Part shown: positions 50,740 to 60,651 of the stretch, piece by piece
How positions within the stretch are numbered: the first letter of the stretch is position 1
How the letters are laid out: the number at the start of each line of letters is the position of its first letter
Translations under genes and position numbers: made by a program
From: Mangrovibacterium sp041596335
GTDB lineage: Bacteria > Bacteroidota > Bacteroidia > Bacteroidales > Prolixibacteraceae
Direction of reading: 5' to 3'
DNA: 64,000 bases
NCBI RefSeq assembly: GCF_041596335.1
Contig: NZ_JBFHIT010000006.1
Coordinates: forward strand, 74,603-138,602
Notes under the pieces: generated by a model
What the model saw: the letters and a program-made list of their open reading frames with translations, nothing else
Told to the model about the DNA's origin: nothing
Database searches by the model: none

Positions 50740-51796
50740 TATTTATAGAAATTAGCAGATCTTCAGCCAATTGGTCGATATGATCTAGAATTGTTTTTTC
50801 CAACGGTAAAAAATCGATTTGTAGGTCTTTTCGGGTATAACTATTGTCAAAGCTAAAGTCGAATCCAATATTTTCATCCACAAACCTGCTCGAATGATTT
50901 AAGAAGGGGGTTAAAAGCTTGAATAACCGATCGGTCACAAGTTTTTGTGGTGTTGTGTAGTTGGGGTAGTACTTTCGAACCACCTGTGCCACTTCGTGAA
51001 ACGATGTTAGATGTGCTGCCGTTAAATGGCGGCCTGTAGTTGCCGTGTCAAAACCTGCCCGAAGATGAGCTTTTGCAACATCGCGAACATCCACGAAAGC
51101 TTGATTCTTGCATGACATGTCTTCCTCCAGTTTGCTGGAAAACAGACGGATCATAAGGTCGATGCTGGTTGATTTAATGCGCTTGTTCAGCGATGGCCCC
51201 AACATGAGTCCCGGATTGATCACTACTAAATCAAAATTGTGAAATTTTTCGCTTAGGCTCCAGGCTTCTTTCTCTGCAATTGTTTTTGCATAAGAATAGG
51301 GGTGATGATTAGGAGTACTGGTGTTGTTCCAATGCGATTCATTAATTTTACGATCACTTATCGTATTGGCTTTGCTCGAATCTCCTGCCATAGCTGAAAT
51401 GCTCGACGTGAAAACGATTCGTCTAACATCTCCAGCAACATCAGCCGAAAAAAACAGATTGCGGACTCCTTGTATTGCCGGGGTAATTAATTGTTTATTA
51501 CTGTCTTTAATTGAGCTGATCTGGAAAGGGTATCCGGTGTGGAAAACCAGTTCACAGGATTGAAGGGCTTCTTCATAGGAGCCTTCGTCCAGAAAGTCAG
51601 CTTCAAAAAAAACTAATTTTCCCGGCGACTGATTTTGCAGCTCTTGTAAATAGTTGTACTGTTTTTCATTTCGAATGCTGGCAACGGTGGTGTGCACTGT
51701 AAGTCCTTCTTCCAGAAGTAATTTTATTATCCAAGATGCCAGGTAGCCGGTTCCACCGGTTACCAAAACGGGTTTAGTTCGGTTAATTGTCTTCAT
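50615..51796 (-). CDS. NAD-dependent epimerase/dihydroflavonol-reductase-like SDR, with out-of-family C-terminal tail
   Basis: 393 residues from the ATG at 51794-51796 (a TTG 11 codons upstream is less likely). Extended SDR: TGGTGYLASWIIKLLLEEG (nucleotide), FTSSISAMAG, and the catalytic YSYAKTIAEKEAW (Y-x3-K), INPGLMLGPS. The family-like part ends about residue 350 (ILDHIDQLAEDLL). The remaining 40 residues, rich in Ser, Arg, Asn, are encoded by the first 125 bp of the next gene in a different frame. A TAA lies one frame over right after EDLL (near 50757), so the tail looks like a lost stop or a one-base frameshift. Substrate unknown. Confidence 0.8.
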   Translation of the reverse strand: MKTINRTKPVLVTGGTGYLASWIIKLLLEEGLTVHTTVASIRNEKQYNYLQELQNQSPGKLVFFEADFLDEGSYEEALQSCELVFHTGYPFQISSIKDSNKQLITPAIQGVRNLFFSADVAGDVRRIVFTSSISAMAGDSSKANTISDRKINESHWNNTSTPNHHPYSYAKTIAEKEAWSLSEKFHNFDLVVINPGLMLGPSLNKRIKSTSIDLMIRLFSSKLEEDMSCKNQAFVDVRDVAKAHLRAGFDTATTGRHLTAAHLTSFHEVAQVVRKYYPNYTTPQKLVTDRLFKLLTPFLNHSSRFVDENIGFDFSFDNSYTRKDLQIDFLPLEKTILDHIDQLAEDLLISINNESDNSRSHRISWERIDENAHSRQYVFERYHSQQTGNRLPS

Positions 51797-52194
51797 TTTG
51801 TTCGCTTTTTTTTGAATATACCTACGCAATAGTTCAATAACACAGCACAGTAGTCATTAGAAAGTCGATGACAGAATGGCCATTCCTACTTTATTAAAGA
51901 CCCTTTTAAATAAATTCGCAATTAGATTAAGCACAAGAAATCCTATTGTAAAGTAAATTATCACTTTCCTGACTGATTTCAAAATTTAAGAGGCTTATTT
52001 TGAAATAATTGTTACACGGTAGGATTGTTTAGGGCGCTGGCCCTAAGGTTTTGGTGTTTCTTGAACGTAGCGCCTTCAGCTTTAATGCATTGCTCTGAAT
52101 TTTACGATTTTTTTTCTTATTTTTATTAAGTTTAAATTAGAACAAGGAGGGGCTTCTAATTTCAGACAGATTAAACCGGTAAAATAAGACTAAG
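51797..52194. other. 398-bp divergent gap with a leader hairpin before acs
   Basis: AT-rich, no gene. AAATTAGAA (52134-52142) pairs perfectly with TTCTAATTT (52154-52162); the loop holds AAGGAGGGG, a Shine-Dalgarno-like sequence but 45 bp from the acs start. It may be a control hairpin of the acs leader. Confidence 0.4.
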
Positions 52195-54108
52195 ATGATC
52201 AACAAAATTCACACACTGGGAGGGTATTTTCATGAATACCAAAAAAGCATGACAAATCCTGACGATTTTTGGGAACAACAGGCCGAGTGTTTGTATTGGC
52301 GAAAACGTTGGGATCGGGTGGTTGATTGGAATTTTGAAGAACCACGGATCAGTTGGTTTGTAAATGCGAAGCTAAACATTACCGAAAGCATTTTTGAGAA
52401 GAATCTTTATACTCATGGCGACAATACAGCGATTATCTGGGAGCCGAACGATCCTGGCGATAGGTCGATCACGTTAACCTACCGTGAATTGTATATGGAG
52501 GTGAACAAGTTTGCCAATAGTCTTAAAAATCTCGGAATTTGTAAGGGTGATCGTGTGGCTTTGTATATGCCTATGGTGCCTGAGTTGGCTATTGCGATAC
52601 TTGCTTGCGCTCGGATTGGGGCTATTCATTCGGTTATTTTTGCGGGTTTTTCGGCTCAATCGCTGAGTGAGCGAATTAATGACGCCGGTGCGAAGGTCGT
52701 TCTAACGGCTGACGGTGGCTTTCGGGGGGCAAAAATTATTCCTCTGAAAGCGATTGCCGATGAAGCTGTTGGTAAATGTCCTGTTGTTGAAACTGTCGTC
52801 GTGCTGAGGAGAACAAATACGGACGTTGAAATGGTTGGAGGGCGAGATATTTGGTGGCACGACTTAGTTGCGGGGCAAGACGAATATTGTCCGGCAGAGG
52901 AAATGGATGCCGAAGATCCTTTGTTTATTTTGTATACATCAGGGTCGACCGGTAAACCCAAAGGCATTTTGCATACAACTGGTGGCTATATGGTTTATAC
53001 AGCCTACACTTTTCGCAATGTTTTCCAGTATAGTGAGGGGGATGTCTATTTTTGCACCGCAGATATTGGGTGGATCACCGGACACTCCTATGTCGTATAT
53101 GGCCCATTGCTGAATGGAGCTCAAACCCTAATGTTCGAGGGGGTTCCAACGTGGCCCGATGCAGGAAGGTTTTGGGATATTGTTGATAAACATCAGGTAT
53201 CCCAGTTTTATACCGCTCCAACCGCGATTCGGTCGTTGCTATCAATGGGCAACGAATTTCTCGAGGGTAAAAAACTTGAAAGTTTAAAGGTGCTAGGTAC
53301 CGTGGGAGAGCCCATTAATGAAGATGCCTGGCATTGGTATCACGACCATGTGGGTAAAAATAAATGTCCGATTGTCGATACCTGGTGGCAAACTGAGACT
53401 GGAGGTGTGTTGATTTCTCCCTTAGCCGGAATTACACCAACTAAACCTTCGTTTGCAACCCTGCCATTGCCGGGTGTGTTTCCGGTAATTGTCGATAACC
53501 AGGGCAAAGAGCTAAAAGGCAATTCAGTTGAAGGAAATCTTTGTGTAAAGTTTCCATGGCCGGGAATTGCCCGTACAATATGGGGAGATCATGAGCGGTT
53601 TTACCAAACCTATTTTTCAACGTATAAAAATTACTACTTTACAGGTGATGGTGTTCGGCGCGATGAAGACGGCTATTACCGAATTCTGGGACGAGTCGAT
53701 GATGTGATAAATGTATCGGGGCACCGTCTTGGAACCGCTGAAATTGAAAATGCGATTAATGAACATCCCCTGGTGAATGAATCTGCCGTTGTTGGCTATC
53801 CGCATGCAATTAAAGGGCAAGGAATTTATGCTTTTGTTGTATGCCCCGAGTTGTCGACCGGTGGTGAAGAAGGCATTCGTCGAAGCATCAAGCAGGGAGT
53901 TACTAAGATAATTGGACCATTTGCCCGCCCTGATTTGGTGCAGATAGTACCGGGACTTCCGAAAACACGAAGCGGTAAGATTATGCGTCGTATTTTGCGC
54001 AAAATTGCGGAAGGCGATGCCACAAGTCTCGGGGATATCAGTACCCTTCTCGATGAGGAGATTGTTGAGAAAATAATTCAATCGGCACTGGTTGATGTGA
54101 AACATTGA
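52195..54108 (+). CDS. acs: Acetyl-CoA synthetase (AMP-forming)
   Basis: 637 residues of the Acs type. N-terminal FHEYQKSMTNPDDFWEQQ, P-loop LYTSGSTGKPKGILHTTGGY (about 248-267), ADIGWITGHSYVVYGPL, VDTWWQTETGG (about 395-405), TGDGVRRDEDGYYRILGRVDDVINVSGHR (hinge), and the acetylation-target Lys in PKTRSGKIMRRILRKI (about 600-615). It makes acetyl-CoA from acetate, ATP and CoA. With SatP and the malic enzyme-Pta protein it points to acetate use. The PPi it releases is the phosphate donor for the candidate PEP carboxykinase encoded next. Confidence 0.96.
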   Translation: MINKIHTLGGYFHEYQKSMTNPDDFWEQQAECLYWRKRWDRVVDWNFEEPRISWFVNAKLNITESIFEKNLYTHGDNTAIIWEPNDPGDRSITLTYRELYMEVNKFANSLKNLGICKGDRVALYMPMVPELAIAILACARIGAIHSVIFAGFSAQSLSERINDAGAKVVLTADGGFRGAKIIPLKAIADEAVGKCPVVETVVVLRRTNTDVEMVGGRDIWWHDLVAGQDEYCPAEEMDAEDPLFILYTSGSTGKPKGILHTTGGYMVYTAYTFRNVFQYSEGDVYFCTADIGWITGHSYVVYGPLLNGAQTLMFEGVPTWPDAGRFWDIVDKHQVSQFYTAPTAIRSLLSMGNEFLEGKKLESLKVLGTVGEPINEDAWHWYHDHVGKNKCPIVDTWWQTETGGVLISPLAGITPTKPSFATLPLPGVFPVIVDNQGKELKGNSVEGNLCVKFPWPGIARTIWGDHERFYQTYFSTYKNYYFTGDGVRRDEDGYYRILGRVDDVINVSGHRLGTAEIENAINEHPLVNESAVVGYPHAIKGQGIYAFVVCPELSTGGEEGIRRSIKQGVTKIIGPFARPDLVQIVPGLPKTRSGKIMRRILRKIAEGDATSLGDISTLLDEEIVEKIIQSALVDVKH

Positions 54109-54382
54109 TCCGGCAGTTTTTACTCCAATTTAACACTTAAATAACAGTCATACAGACGGTGTGATCTTTGTGTTAAGACTATGTTCGCGGAGCATTCATT
54201 CTATTGCCAACATTTTTTTCTATCTATTTTTGAAGAGAAGAAAGATAATTCGCTTTCTTCAATGTAAGGCAAGAACCTATCTGTTCCAGTAACGTAAGTA
54301 TCTAATAAAACTTAGGTATAAGTTGTTTGGAAAGGCAGTTTCTGAAGAATACAAATTAGTAAATTAAAATAAAACAAAAACC

Positions 54383-57300
54383 ATGACTGTAAACAGAACC
54401 TTTGGAATTGGCTTTGATGAAAATGAGCCGGAGGTGTCAGAAAAAAAGAAGATTCAATACATCAATCTAAAACTGGCAGCCGATGGTTACCCAACCTGCA
54501 ATACGGGGATCAAAACCGATTTTCTGGAGATTGCAAAACCATTATTGAATAATTATAACATTAAGTCAAGTTTGTTATCCAATAATGCCTCACCTATGGG
54601 GATGAGAATACGAAGTTTTCTGGAAGATTATTTAAGTGATGTTCCTGGAGATAATTCGATCAATTTCCCTCAGAAGCCATTTATTCTCGATCGTCACGGC
54701 TTAGCGCGGATTATTTCAATCCCACCGGGAGCCGACTACTACGAGACGGATATTATTAAGACATACCGCACCGCTCAAGGAGTTTTAAACAACCCCAAAG
54801 AAGACCGCCGTACGACAAAAGGCGTTTTCCATATTGCTGAGGGAGGGTTGCCAATTCCGGATGACAAGAAAGCTGTTCCGAAAGCGACTTTTTGCAAGTT
54901 GCTTCAAAAAGCGCTGGATCCGCCAAAAGAATTTATGACCTTGCCTTTTACAGCAAATCAGGAACAAACGGCAGACTTGTTTGTCAGCTTGATGCTGAGA
55001 CCAATCGTTGTTCCGGAAGTTCCGGGAGTTATTCGCGAAAAATCAATGGAAATTGCGTTTCTGGCACCGGGAAGCTTAGTCTCGAACCTTGATTTCGTCG
55101 AATCAATTTTTGGCAATGCCGGAGATCCGTTTTTGCCGGAGAACGATGCGGCTTTATCGCCTGAACATTGGACAGGCCACACAGGATGTGTTATTCTGGC
55201 TCCTCACATGATTCAGTTGACTAAGAAAGAGCTAGGGCTGCCACATTACGACAATGCTACTGAGCGCCAACGTCGCGATAGCATGTGTTGGAAGGACGAA
55301 AATGAGAAATACAACGATGGAAGCGCCTTTAAAATCACTTGTCGCGATGAACGTGGTGTGGTGATCACTTTAATTGCAGATAACTACTACGGGTATTGTA
55401 AGAAAGAGGTGAAGACCATGATTGGTTACTCGGCGAACTTATTCGGTTATTCCGAAGAAGAACATGCCGGTGGCGCGATCGCTTTCCGCAGTTACAATCT
55501 TGGAGAGAAATTTTATATGGATGAGAGGGTTCCGGCAAACGGCTTGAACTTCGCATCATTCATCTACCAGTATGCCGATCTGTTGGAGTTGAAAAAAGAA
55601 GGTTACGCGATTGACCGGAATCACCCAAGTGTGATTTATGTTCCGGAAGACGCTGTATTCGACCTGGCGACTCAGAGCGTAAGCTGGACACAGGGAAGTA
55701 CAAAACAGTCCATAAAACTACTCCCATATAAGCACTACATTTATCCGAACGGGTATAAAATTGAAATGAAGAAACGTATCGAAGGCCCCAAATGGCACTT
55801 GACCGGTACGTTTGCTGAAGGAACGTTGTGTCATAAACCATGTACCGTATCCGGTGGGGGTAAATCTGAGATCTCAAAATCGATTAAAGATGCGATGATT
55901 CAGGGATCCTACATTGTAGGTGATTTGCATGAAGATCTGGATATGGTTGAAAAAATCATGGCTCACGATTTCTCGAATCGTTTCAAAGTTCCGGCTGATT
56001 ATTCCGTTAATAAGCCACGCCATATTTTAAGCCCAAAACGTTCACTGGGATCTGTTATCAAACTTTTAACTCCTTCCGATGCCTACACTGAAGAATACAA
56101 CTCGTGGTTGGCATCATTGCCTCAGCGCATTAAGGTGTTGATTTATGTAATTAAAGGAAATTATACCGAAGAATGGGATGCCGACTGGCGGAAGTATTTT
56201 TCAGTTGACAAAGTAAACGGAGTTCCCGGAAATGAGCTGAAATTCAATAATAGCAAGCTACTGTCGAATTACCTCCGGGTGGGGCACGATGTTGACGGCT
56301 CTTGGCGAATTTTCTTGTTGCGTCAGGATTTCAACCCATCAGCGAAAGTGCAGGCTGAAGACGATATCACTGCTTCAATTGTTTTGGATGCGAAAAGGTT
56401 GAAGAATCTTAATCCGGAATATAAGAACCCAAGCGTGAAAATCGTGAAAAACTGTGAAGCCCGCTTGTTCCAGCGTCCTGACGATTGTATTATCAAAGGA
56501 TACGATAAGCAAGGTGAAAAGGATTTATCAAGTCCGGGTACTTTTACATCGAACTTCGAGCCTCTGACTCGTGCTCAGGTGCAGGAAATTAAGGACGATG
56601 CCATTGGTTTTGAGCTCTACACTCAGCCGGTGAAGGATTTGATCAACTCGTTTTTAGCAAACAGTAGTCCTGAGTATTTAGTGGTGCCGTCTGAACCTCG
56701 TTTGGTAAACGGAAAACCATCAAAAAACCCACGCTACCTGCAAACCCGTCCCGACCTGGTGGATCCGACTGACAAATATGTAGCTGAAATTTCAACTCGT
56801 ATTTTCCGTAAGATTCCGTTGGATCAACCGTTGTATATGCCGGTAAGCGCAGTGCTTCCTGGTCGCCGGAACAATCCTGCTGAACCGGAAAACAATGTAC
56901 CGCCACTTGCTTTGTACAACCCAATTCACTACCAGGAATTACCCGAGTTGTTTATCGACTACATTTGCAGTATCACAGGTAAGTCGCCGTCGACTACAGG
57001 GTTTGGTTCTGAGGGTGCTCTAACCAAAGGGCCTTTCAACAACTTATTGCCTGCAGCCGATTTGAACAACGCGTTCCTTTCCTATATCTTAACCGGATAC
57101 GGTGGTTTTAGTACTGCTGCCGGATATGTTGGACCAAAATACAAGGTTGACCACGATGTGAGCTTGTTGATTCCTGAGATTTGGTGTCGGATGAGTGTCG
57201 CCGAGCGTGAGCCTAAGTTCTTGATTGAGAATGGTTACCTTGAGAAAGTTGAGGATTTTGATTACAATGGCCGTAAAGTTGGCGCGAGTCTGCTAGGCTA

Positions 57301-57850
57301 TCGGATTACAATCAACTTTGTGAAGCATTTCATGGCCCGTATCTTCAGTAAGCCTGATGCTGTATTTAGCGAAGATATGCTTCGTCCTGAATTGCAGGAT
57401 ATGGATATGTTTGTTGCTTCAATCGACAACTTGTCAATCACTCAGAAACGTGTCGCTGAAGGATTCCTGAAAGATGGTACAATTGAACAATTGTGTCCTC
57501 CGCTGAAAGCTTTGGTTCACATCATGATTGACGGGACTTACAAAGGGAAACCTCGTAATCATGCGGATATCCGGGCAATGTTTACTCGCGAAGCCGTATT
57601 GAACAGCGATTGGTACAAAGAGCGATTGGTTGAAAAACAAAACCGCGATATCGCGCTGTGGACGAAAAATGTCGCCAATATGGAAGAAATCATGAGTCGC
57701 AAGAATTTCGCCGAAACTTCAGTTCGATTGGATCTTCCATCGAAATTGAAATTGGCTAAATCGAAACTTGAAACCGTAAGTAAACCATCTTACCTGGATG
57801 AGTTGAAAGGTTCATTGGGCGTTGATCCGATGAAACCAATAGCAGAATAA
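54383..57850 (+). CDS. Very large cytoplasmic enzyme, candidate PPi-dependent PEP carboxykinase
   Basis: 1155 residues, no signal peptide or membrane helices. A P-loop-like CTVSGGGKSEISKS (Cys487 to Ser500) is followed by an acidic GDLHEDLDMVEKIMAHDF segment (about 511-528), recalling the kinase-1/kinase-2 order of PEP carboxykinases but not their exact motifs. Further conserved-looking blocks are MCWKDENEKYNDGSAFKITC (about 299-318), YGGFSTAAGYVGPKYKVDHDVSLLIPEIWCRMSVAEREP (about 910-949) and RNHADIRAMFTREAV near 1057. Size (PPi-PEPCK of propionibacteria and amoebae is about 1100-1150 residues) and the PPi-producing acs upstream support the call; I assign it from memory of size and motif style, not from an alignment. 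It would interconvert oxaloacetate plus PPi with PEP plus CO2. Confidence 0.55.
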   Translation: MTVNRTFGIGFDENEPEVSEKKKIQYINLKLAADGYPTCNTGIKTDFLEIAKPLLNNYNIKSSLLSNNASPMGMRIRSFLEDYLSDVPGDNSINFPQKPFILDRHGLARIISIPPGADYYETDIIKTYRTAQGVLNNPKEDRRTTKGVFHIAEGGLPIPDDKKAVPKATFCKLLQKALDPPKEFMTLPFTANQEQTADLFVSLMLRPIVVPEVPGVIREKSMEIAFLAPGSLVSNLDFVESIFGNAGDPFLPENDAALSPEHWTGHTGCVILAPHMIQLTKKELGLPHYDNATERQRRDSMCWKDENEKYNDGSAFKITCRDERGVVITLIADNYYGYCKKEVKTMIGYSANLFGYSEEEHAGGAIAFRSYNLGEKFYMDERVPANGLNFASFIYQYADLLELKKEGYAIDRNHPSVIYVPEDAVFDLATQSVSWTQGSTKQSIKLLPYKHYIYPNGYKIEMKKRIEGPKWHLTGTFAEGTLCHKPCTVSGGGKSEISKSIKDAMIQGSYIVGDLHEDLDMVEKIMAHDFSNRFKVPADYSVNKPRHILSPKRSLGSVIKLLTPSDAYTEEYNSWLASLPQRIKVLIYVIKGNYTEEWDADWRKYFSVDKVNGVPGNELKFNNSKLLSNYLRVGHDVDGSWRIFLLRQDFNPSAKVQAEDDITASIVLDAKRLKNLNPEYKNPSVKIVKNCEARLFQRPDDCIIKGYDKQGEKDLSSPGTFTSNFEPLTRAQVQEIKDDAIGFELYTQPVKDLINSFLANSSPEYLVVPSEPRLVNGKPSKNPRYLQTRPDLVDPTDKYVAEISTRIFRKIPLDQPLYMPVSAVLPGRRNNPAEPENNVPPLALYNPIHYQELPELFIDYICSITGKSPSTTGFGSEGALTKGPFNNLLPAADLNNAFLSYILTGYGGFSTAAGYVGPKYKVDHDVSLLIPEIWCRMSVAEREPKFLIENGYLEKVEDFDYNGRKVGASLLGYRITINFVKHFMARIFSKPDAVFSEDMLRPELQDMDMFVASIDNLSITQKRVAEGFLKDGTIEQLCPPLKALVHIMIDGTYKGKPRNHADIRAMFTREAVLNSDWYKERLVEKQNRDIALWTKNVANMEEIMSRKNFAETSVRLDLPSKLKLAKSKLETVSKPSYLDELKGSLGVDPMKPIAE

Positions 57851-57871
57851 TTTTATTCATGATAGGAATGG

Positions 57872-57903
57872 GAGGGAGCTAAAATAGCTCCCTCTCTTTT
57901 TTT
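57872..57903 (+). terminator. Terminator after the 1155-residue protein gene
   Basis: GAGGGAGCTA (57872-57881), AAA loop, TAGCTCCCTC (57885-57894), then TC and T7. Confidence 0.9.
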
Positions 57904-57950
57904 AAATCGATGCATTCCATGTTTAATAGTTAAAATTTGATTCAAACGAT

Positions 57951-58868
57951 ATGTCATTAAATTATGCCGTGGTTGGAACCGGTGCACTAGGTGGGTATTA
58001 CGGGTCGAAATTGGCCAGATCTGGGAAATCCGTTCACTTTTTATTGAACTCGGATTTTGAGTACGTGAAGCAACATGGGCTTCGGATCGAGTCGGTGCAG
58101 GGAAATTTCAACTTAAACGATGTGCAAGCGTATCGTAGCGCAACGGAGATGCCCAAAGTTGATGTTGTTTTGGTGTGCCTGAAAACGACCAATAATTATT
58201 TGCTGGAAGAATTGCTTCCACCATTGTTGCATTCGGCGAGTCTTGTTATTTTAATTCAGAATGGGCTGGGCGTTGAAAGTAAGCTGGCGGAACAGTTCCC
58301 GAACTTGCAAATTGCCGGAGGTTTGGCCTTTATTTGTTCCAACAAAACAGCCCCCGGGCATATCCGGCATCTCGATCTTGGGAAGCTAATTCTAGGTTCG
58401 TTTAATTTGACTGATTTAAAGGTGCTGCAACAGGTAGTCTCTGATTTTCAGGACGCGGAAGTGCCTTGTCAATTCGCAGAGGATTTATACTTTGCGCGCT
58501 GGCAAAAGCTGGTATGGAACGTCCCTTTCAATGGGTTGGCAGTTGTTCTTAATTCGACAACTGATCGGATTATGGCGCAGGAAGAAAGTCGCCGGTTGGC
58601 GCAGGAAATTATGTATGAGATTGTTGATGGAGCAATCGCGTGCGGTGTTAATTTGTCGCACGAATATGCGGATGAAATGTTGGCAATGACAGCAAAGATG
58701 CCACCATACGCACCAAGTATGAAACTCGATTTTGATTTAAAACGCCCGATGGAAGTTCATGCGATTTATTCGGAGCCGATTAATGATGCGGCGTCGAATG
58801 GGTTTGAGATGAAAAAAGTGGCCGTGCTCGAGAAGCAGTTGCACTTTTACAATACAAAACGCCGGTAA
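57951..58868 (+). CDS. Ketopantoate reductase-family (PanE/ApbA-like) protein
   Basis: A 305-residue two-domain 6-phosphogluconate-dehydrogenase-type reductase. NADP motif VVGTGALGGYYGSKLARSG (about 7-25), VLVCLKTTNNYLLEELLPPLL (about 74-94), ILIQNGLGVESKL, and the C-terminal helical domain with WQKLVWNVPFNGLAVVLNSTT (catalytic Lys in WQKLVWN) and PSMKLDFDLKRPMEVHAIYSEP. PanE makes pantoate for CoA; many homologues have other substrates, and ilvC beside it also can act as ketopantoate reductase, so the function is not fixed. Confidence 0.85.
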   Translation: MSLNYAVVGTGALGGYYGSKLARSGKSVHFLLNSDFEYVKQHGLRIESVQGNFNLNDVQAYRSATEMPKVDVVLVCLKTTNNYLLEELLPPLLHSASLVILIQNGLGVESKLAEQFPNLQIAGGLAFICSNKTAPGHIRHLDLGKLILGSFNLTDLKVLQQVVSDFQDAEVPCQFAEDLYFARWQKLVWNVPFNGLAVVLNSTTDRIMAQEESRRLAQEIMYEIVDGAIACGVNLSHEYADEMLAMTAKMPPYAPSMKLDFDLKRPMEVHAIYSEPINDAASNGFEMKKVAVLEKQLHFYNTKRR

Positions 58869-58875
58869 TTAAGAG

Positions 58876-58900
58876 AGGCCGCCCTTTGGGGGCAGCCTCG
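58876..58900. terminator. Bidirectional terminator between the PanE-like gene and ilvC
   Basis: GAGGC-C-GCCC (58876-58885) pairs with GGGC-A-GCCTC (58891-58900) between convergent genes; no long T-tract. Confidence 0.6.
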
Positions 58901-58922
58901 TCATATTGTATCGTTTGATTTC

Positions 58923-60398
58923 TTATACAATTTTCTTCATGGCAGTCATCGACTCGCGCAGCTCGTAACCAATAAGTTCCACCGGGTGGAAACGAATGAT
59001 TTCGTTTACTGCGATCAGTTGTTTGTTGTCAACACCATTGTCTGATCCTTCACCGTAGGTTTCTCCAATTACATCTGTTTCAATTGTTTTCATGAAATCA
59101 GTCAACAGCGGCTTGCACGCATGGTCGAACAGGTAGCAACCATATTCAGCAGTGTCGGAAATTACCCGGTTCATTTCGAACAGTTTTTTGCGGGCAATTG
59201 TATTTGCAATCAGTGGAGTTTCGTGAAGCGACTCGTAGTAAGCAGATTCTTCTTTGATTCCCGCTTCAGTCATGGTTTCGAAAGCCAGCTCAACACCTGA
59301 TTTTACGAAAGCGACCATTAGTACGCCGTTGTCGAAGAACTCTTGTTCGCTGATTTCAACGTCGCCAGCCGGAGTTTTTTCGAAAGCCGTTTCACCGGTG
59401 GCAGCACGCCATGTCAACAGGTTTTTGTCATCGTTCGCCCAGTCTTCCATCATTGTACTTGAGAACTCGCCGCTCATAATGTCATCCATGTGTTTTTGGA
59501 ACAATGGGCGCATAATGCGTTTTAGTTCTTCTGACAATTCGAAGGCTTTAATTTTTGCAGGATTCGACAAACGATCCATCATGTTGGTGATACCACCATG
59601 TTTCAAAGCCTCGGTGATTACTTCCCAGCCATATTGAATTAGTTTTGACGCGTATCCGGCTTCAATTCCTTTTTCAATCATTTTGTCGAACGACAAGATT
59701 GAACCGGTTTGCAACAAACCGCAAAGGATTGTTTGCTCGCCCATCAAGTCTGATTTTACTTCGGCTACGAAAGATGAACGCAATACACCCGCGCGGTCGC
59801 CACCAGTGGCAACACAATAAGCTTTCGCAATTTCCAGTCCGTCGCCATTTGGATCGTTTTCAGGGTGAACAGCAATCAGGGTTGGAACACCAAACCCACG
59901 TTTGTACTCTTCACGAACTTCCGAGCCCGGAGATTTTGGAGCAACCATGACAACCGTAATATCTTTGCGGATTTGCATGCCTTCTTCTACGATATTGAAT
60001 CCATGAGAATACGACAATGCAGCGCCTTTTTTCATTAATGGCATTACCGCGCTAATCACACTCGTGTGTTGCTTGTCCGGAGTCAGGTTGATAACCAAGT
60101 CGGCAGTTGGAATCATTTCTTCGTAGGTGCCCACTTTGAATCCGTTTTCTGAAGCGTTTTTATACGATTGACGTTGTTCTTTGATTGCAGCCTCACGCAA
60201 GGTGTATGAAATGTCCAAACCGCTGTCGCGCATATTCAATCCTTGGTTCAATCCTTGTGCACCGCAACCAACGATAACGATTTTTTTACCTTCCAGTTTT
60301 TTTACACCATCTGCAAATTCAGCTTTGTCCATAAATTCGCATGTTCCCAATTGTTCCAATTGTAAACGCAAAGGAAGCGTGTTGAAATAGTTTGCCAT
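58923..60398 (-). CDS. ilvC: Ketol-acid reductoisomerase, class II
   Basis: A 491-residue long-form (E. coli-like) KARI. NADPH fold: IVIVGCGAQGLNQGLNMRDSGLDISYTLREAA (about 40-71); ligands in VMVAPKSPGSEVREEYKRGFGVPTLIAVH (about 149-177); two tandem C-terminal knotted domains, with LMGEQTILCGLLQTGS (about 217) and the second copy near 365-420. It isomerises and reduces acetolactate/acetohydroxybutyrate in valine/isoleucine synthesis. It ends the ilv series but lies behind its own promoter region, 253 bp after the AraC gene. Confidence 0.97.
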   Translation of the reverse strand: MANYFNTLPLRLQLEQLGTCEFMDKAEFADGVKKLEGKKIVIVGCGAQGLNQGLNMRDSGLDISYTLREAAIKEQRQSYKNASENGFKVGTYEEMIPTADLVINLTPDKQHTSVISAVMPLMKKGAALSYSHGFNIVEEGMQIRKDITVVMVAPKSPGSEVREEYKRGFGVPTLIAVHPENDPNGDGLEIAKAYCVATGGDRAGVLRSSFVAEVKSDLMGEQTILCGLLQTGSILSFDKMIEKGIEAGYASKLIQYGWEVITEALKHGGITNMMDRLSNPAKIKAFELSEELKRIMRPLFQKHMDDIMSGEFSSTMMEDWANDDKNLLTWRAATGETAFEKTPAGDVEISEQEFFDNGVLMVAFVKSGVELAFETMTEAGIKEESAYYESLHETPLIANTIARKKLFEMNRVISDTAEYGCYLFDHACKPLLTDFMKTIETDVIGETYGEGSDNGVDNKQLIAVNEIIRFHPVELIGYELRESMTAMKKIV

Positions 60399-60446
60399 TT
60401 TTTTTGAGTATTTAATAGTTATAATTTAAGTCTGTGCTTCAATTTT

Positions 60447-60486
60447 TGTCCTCGTGTACGGGAGGACATTTTTATTTTCAAAAATA
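60447..60486 (-). promoter_or_regulatory. ilvC promoter with a dyad at the expected transcription start
   Basis: TATTTTTG (minus strand, 60486-60479) is a -7 element. Just downstream, TGTCCTC (60447-60453) and GAGGACA (60462-60468) form a dyad covering about +4 to +25, a repressor-type location. Confidence 0.45.
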
Positions 60487-60651
60487 CAAGTACAAAGCAA
60501 AAGAATTCCCGGAATAAAGCCGAGTAAAAAAGCGTGTATTTTTGGTAATTTTCATGGATTGTATGATGTGCGTTCTCTTTTGTTCGTTATTTCGGTTTAG
60601 ATGTCAGTTGTTTACGCTTGTTTTTAGGTTCGGTTCGAATGGTATTTTTAT

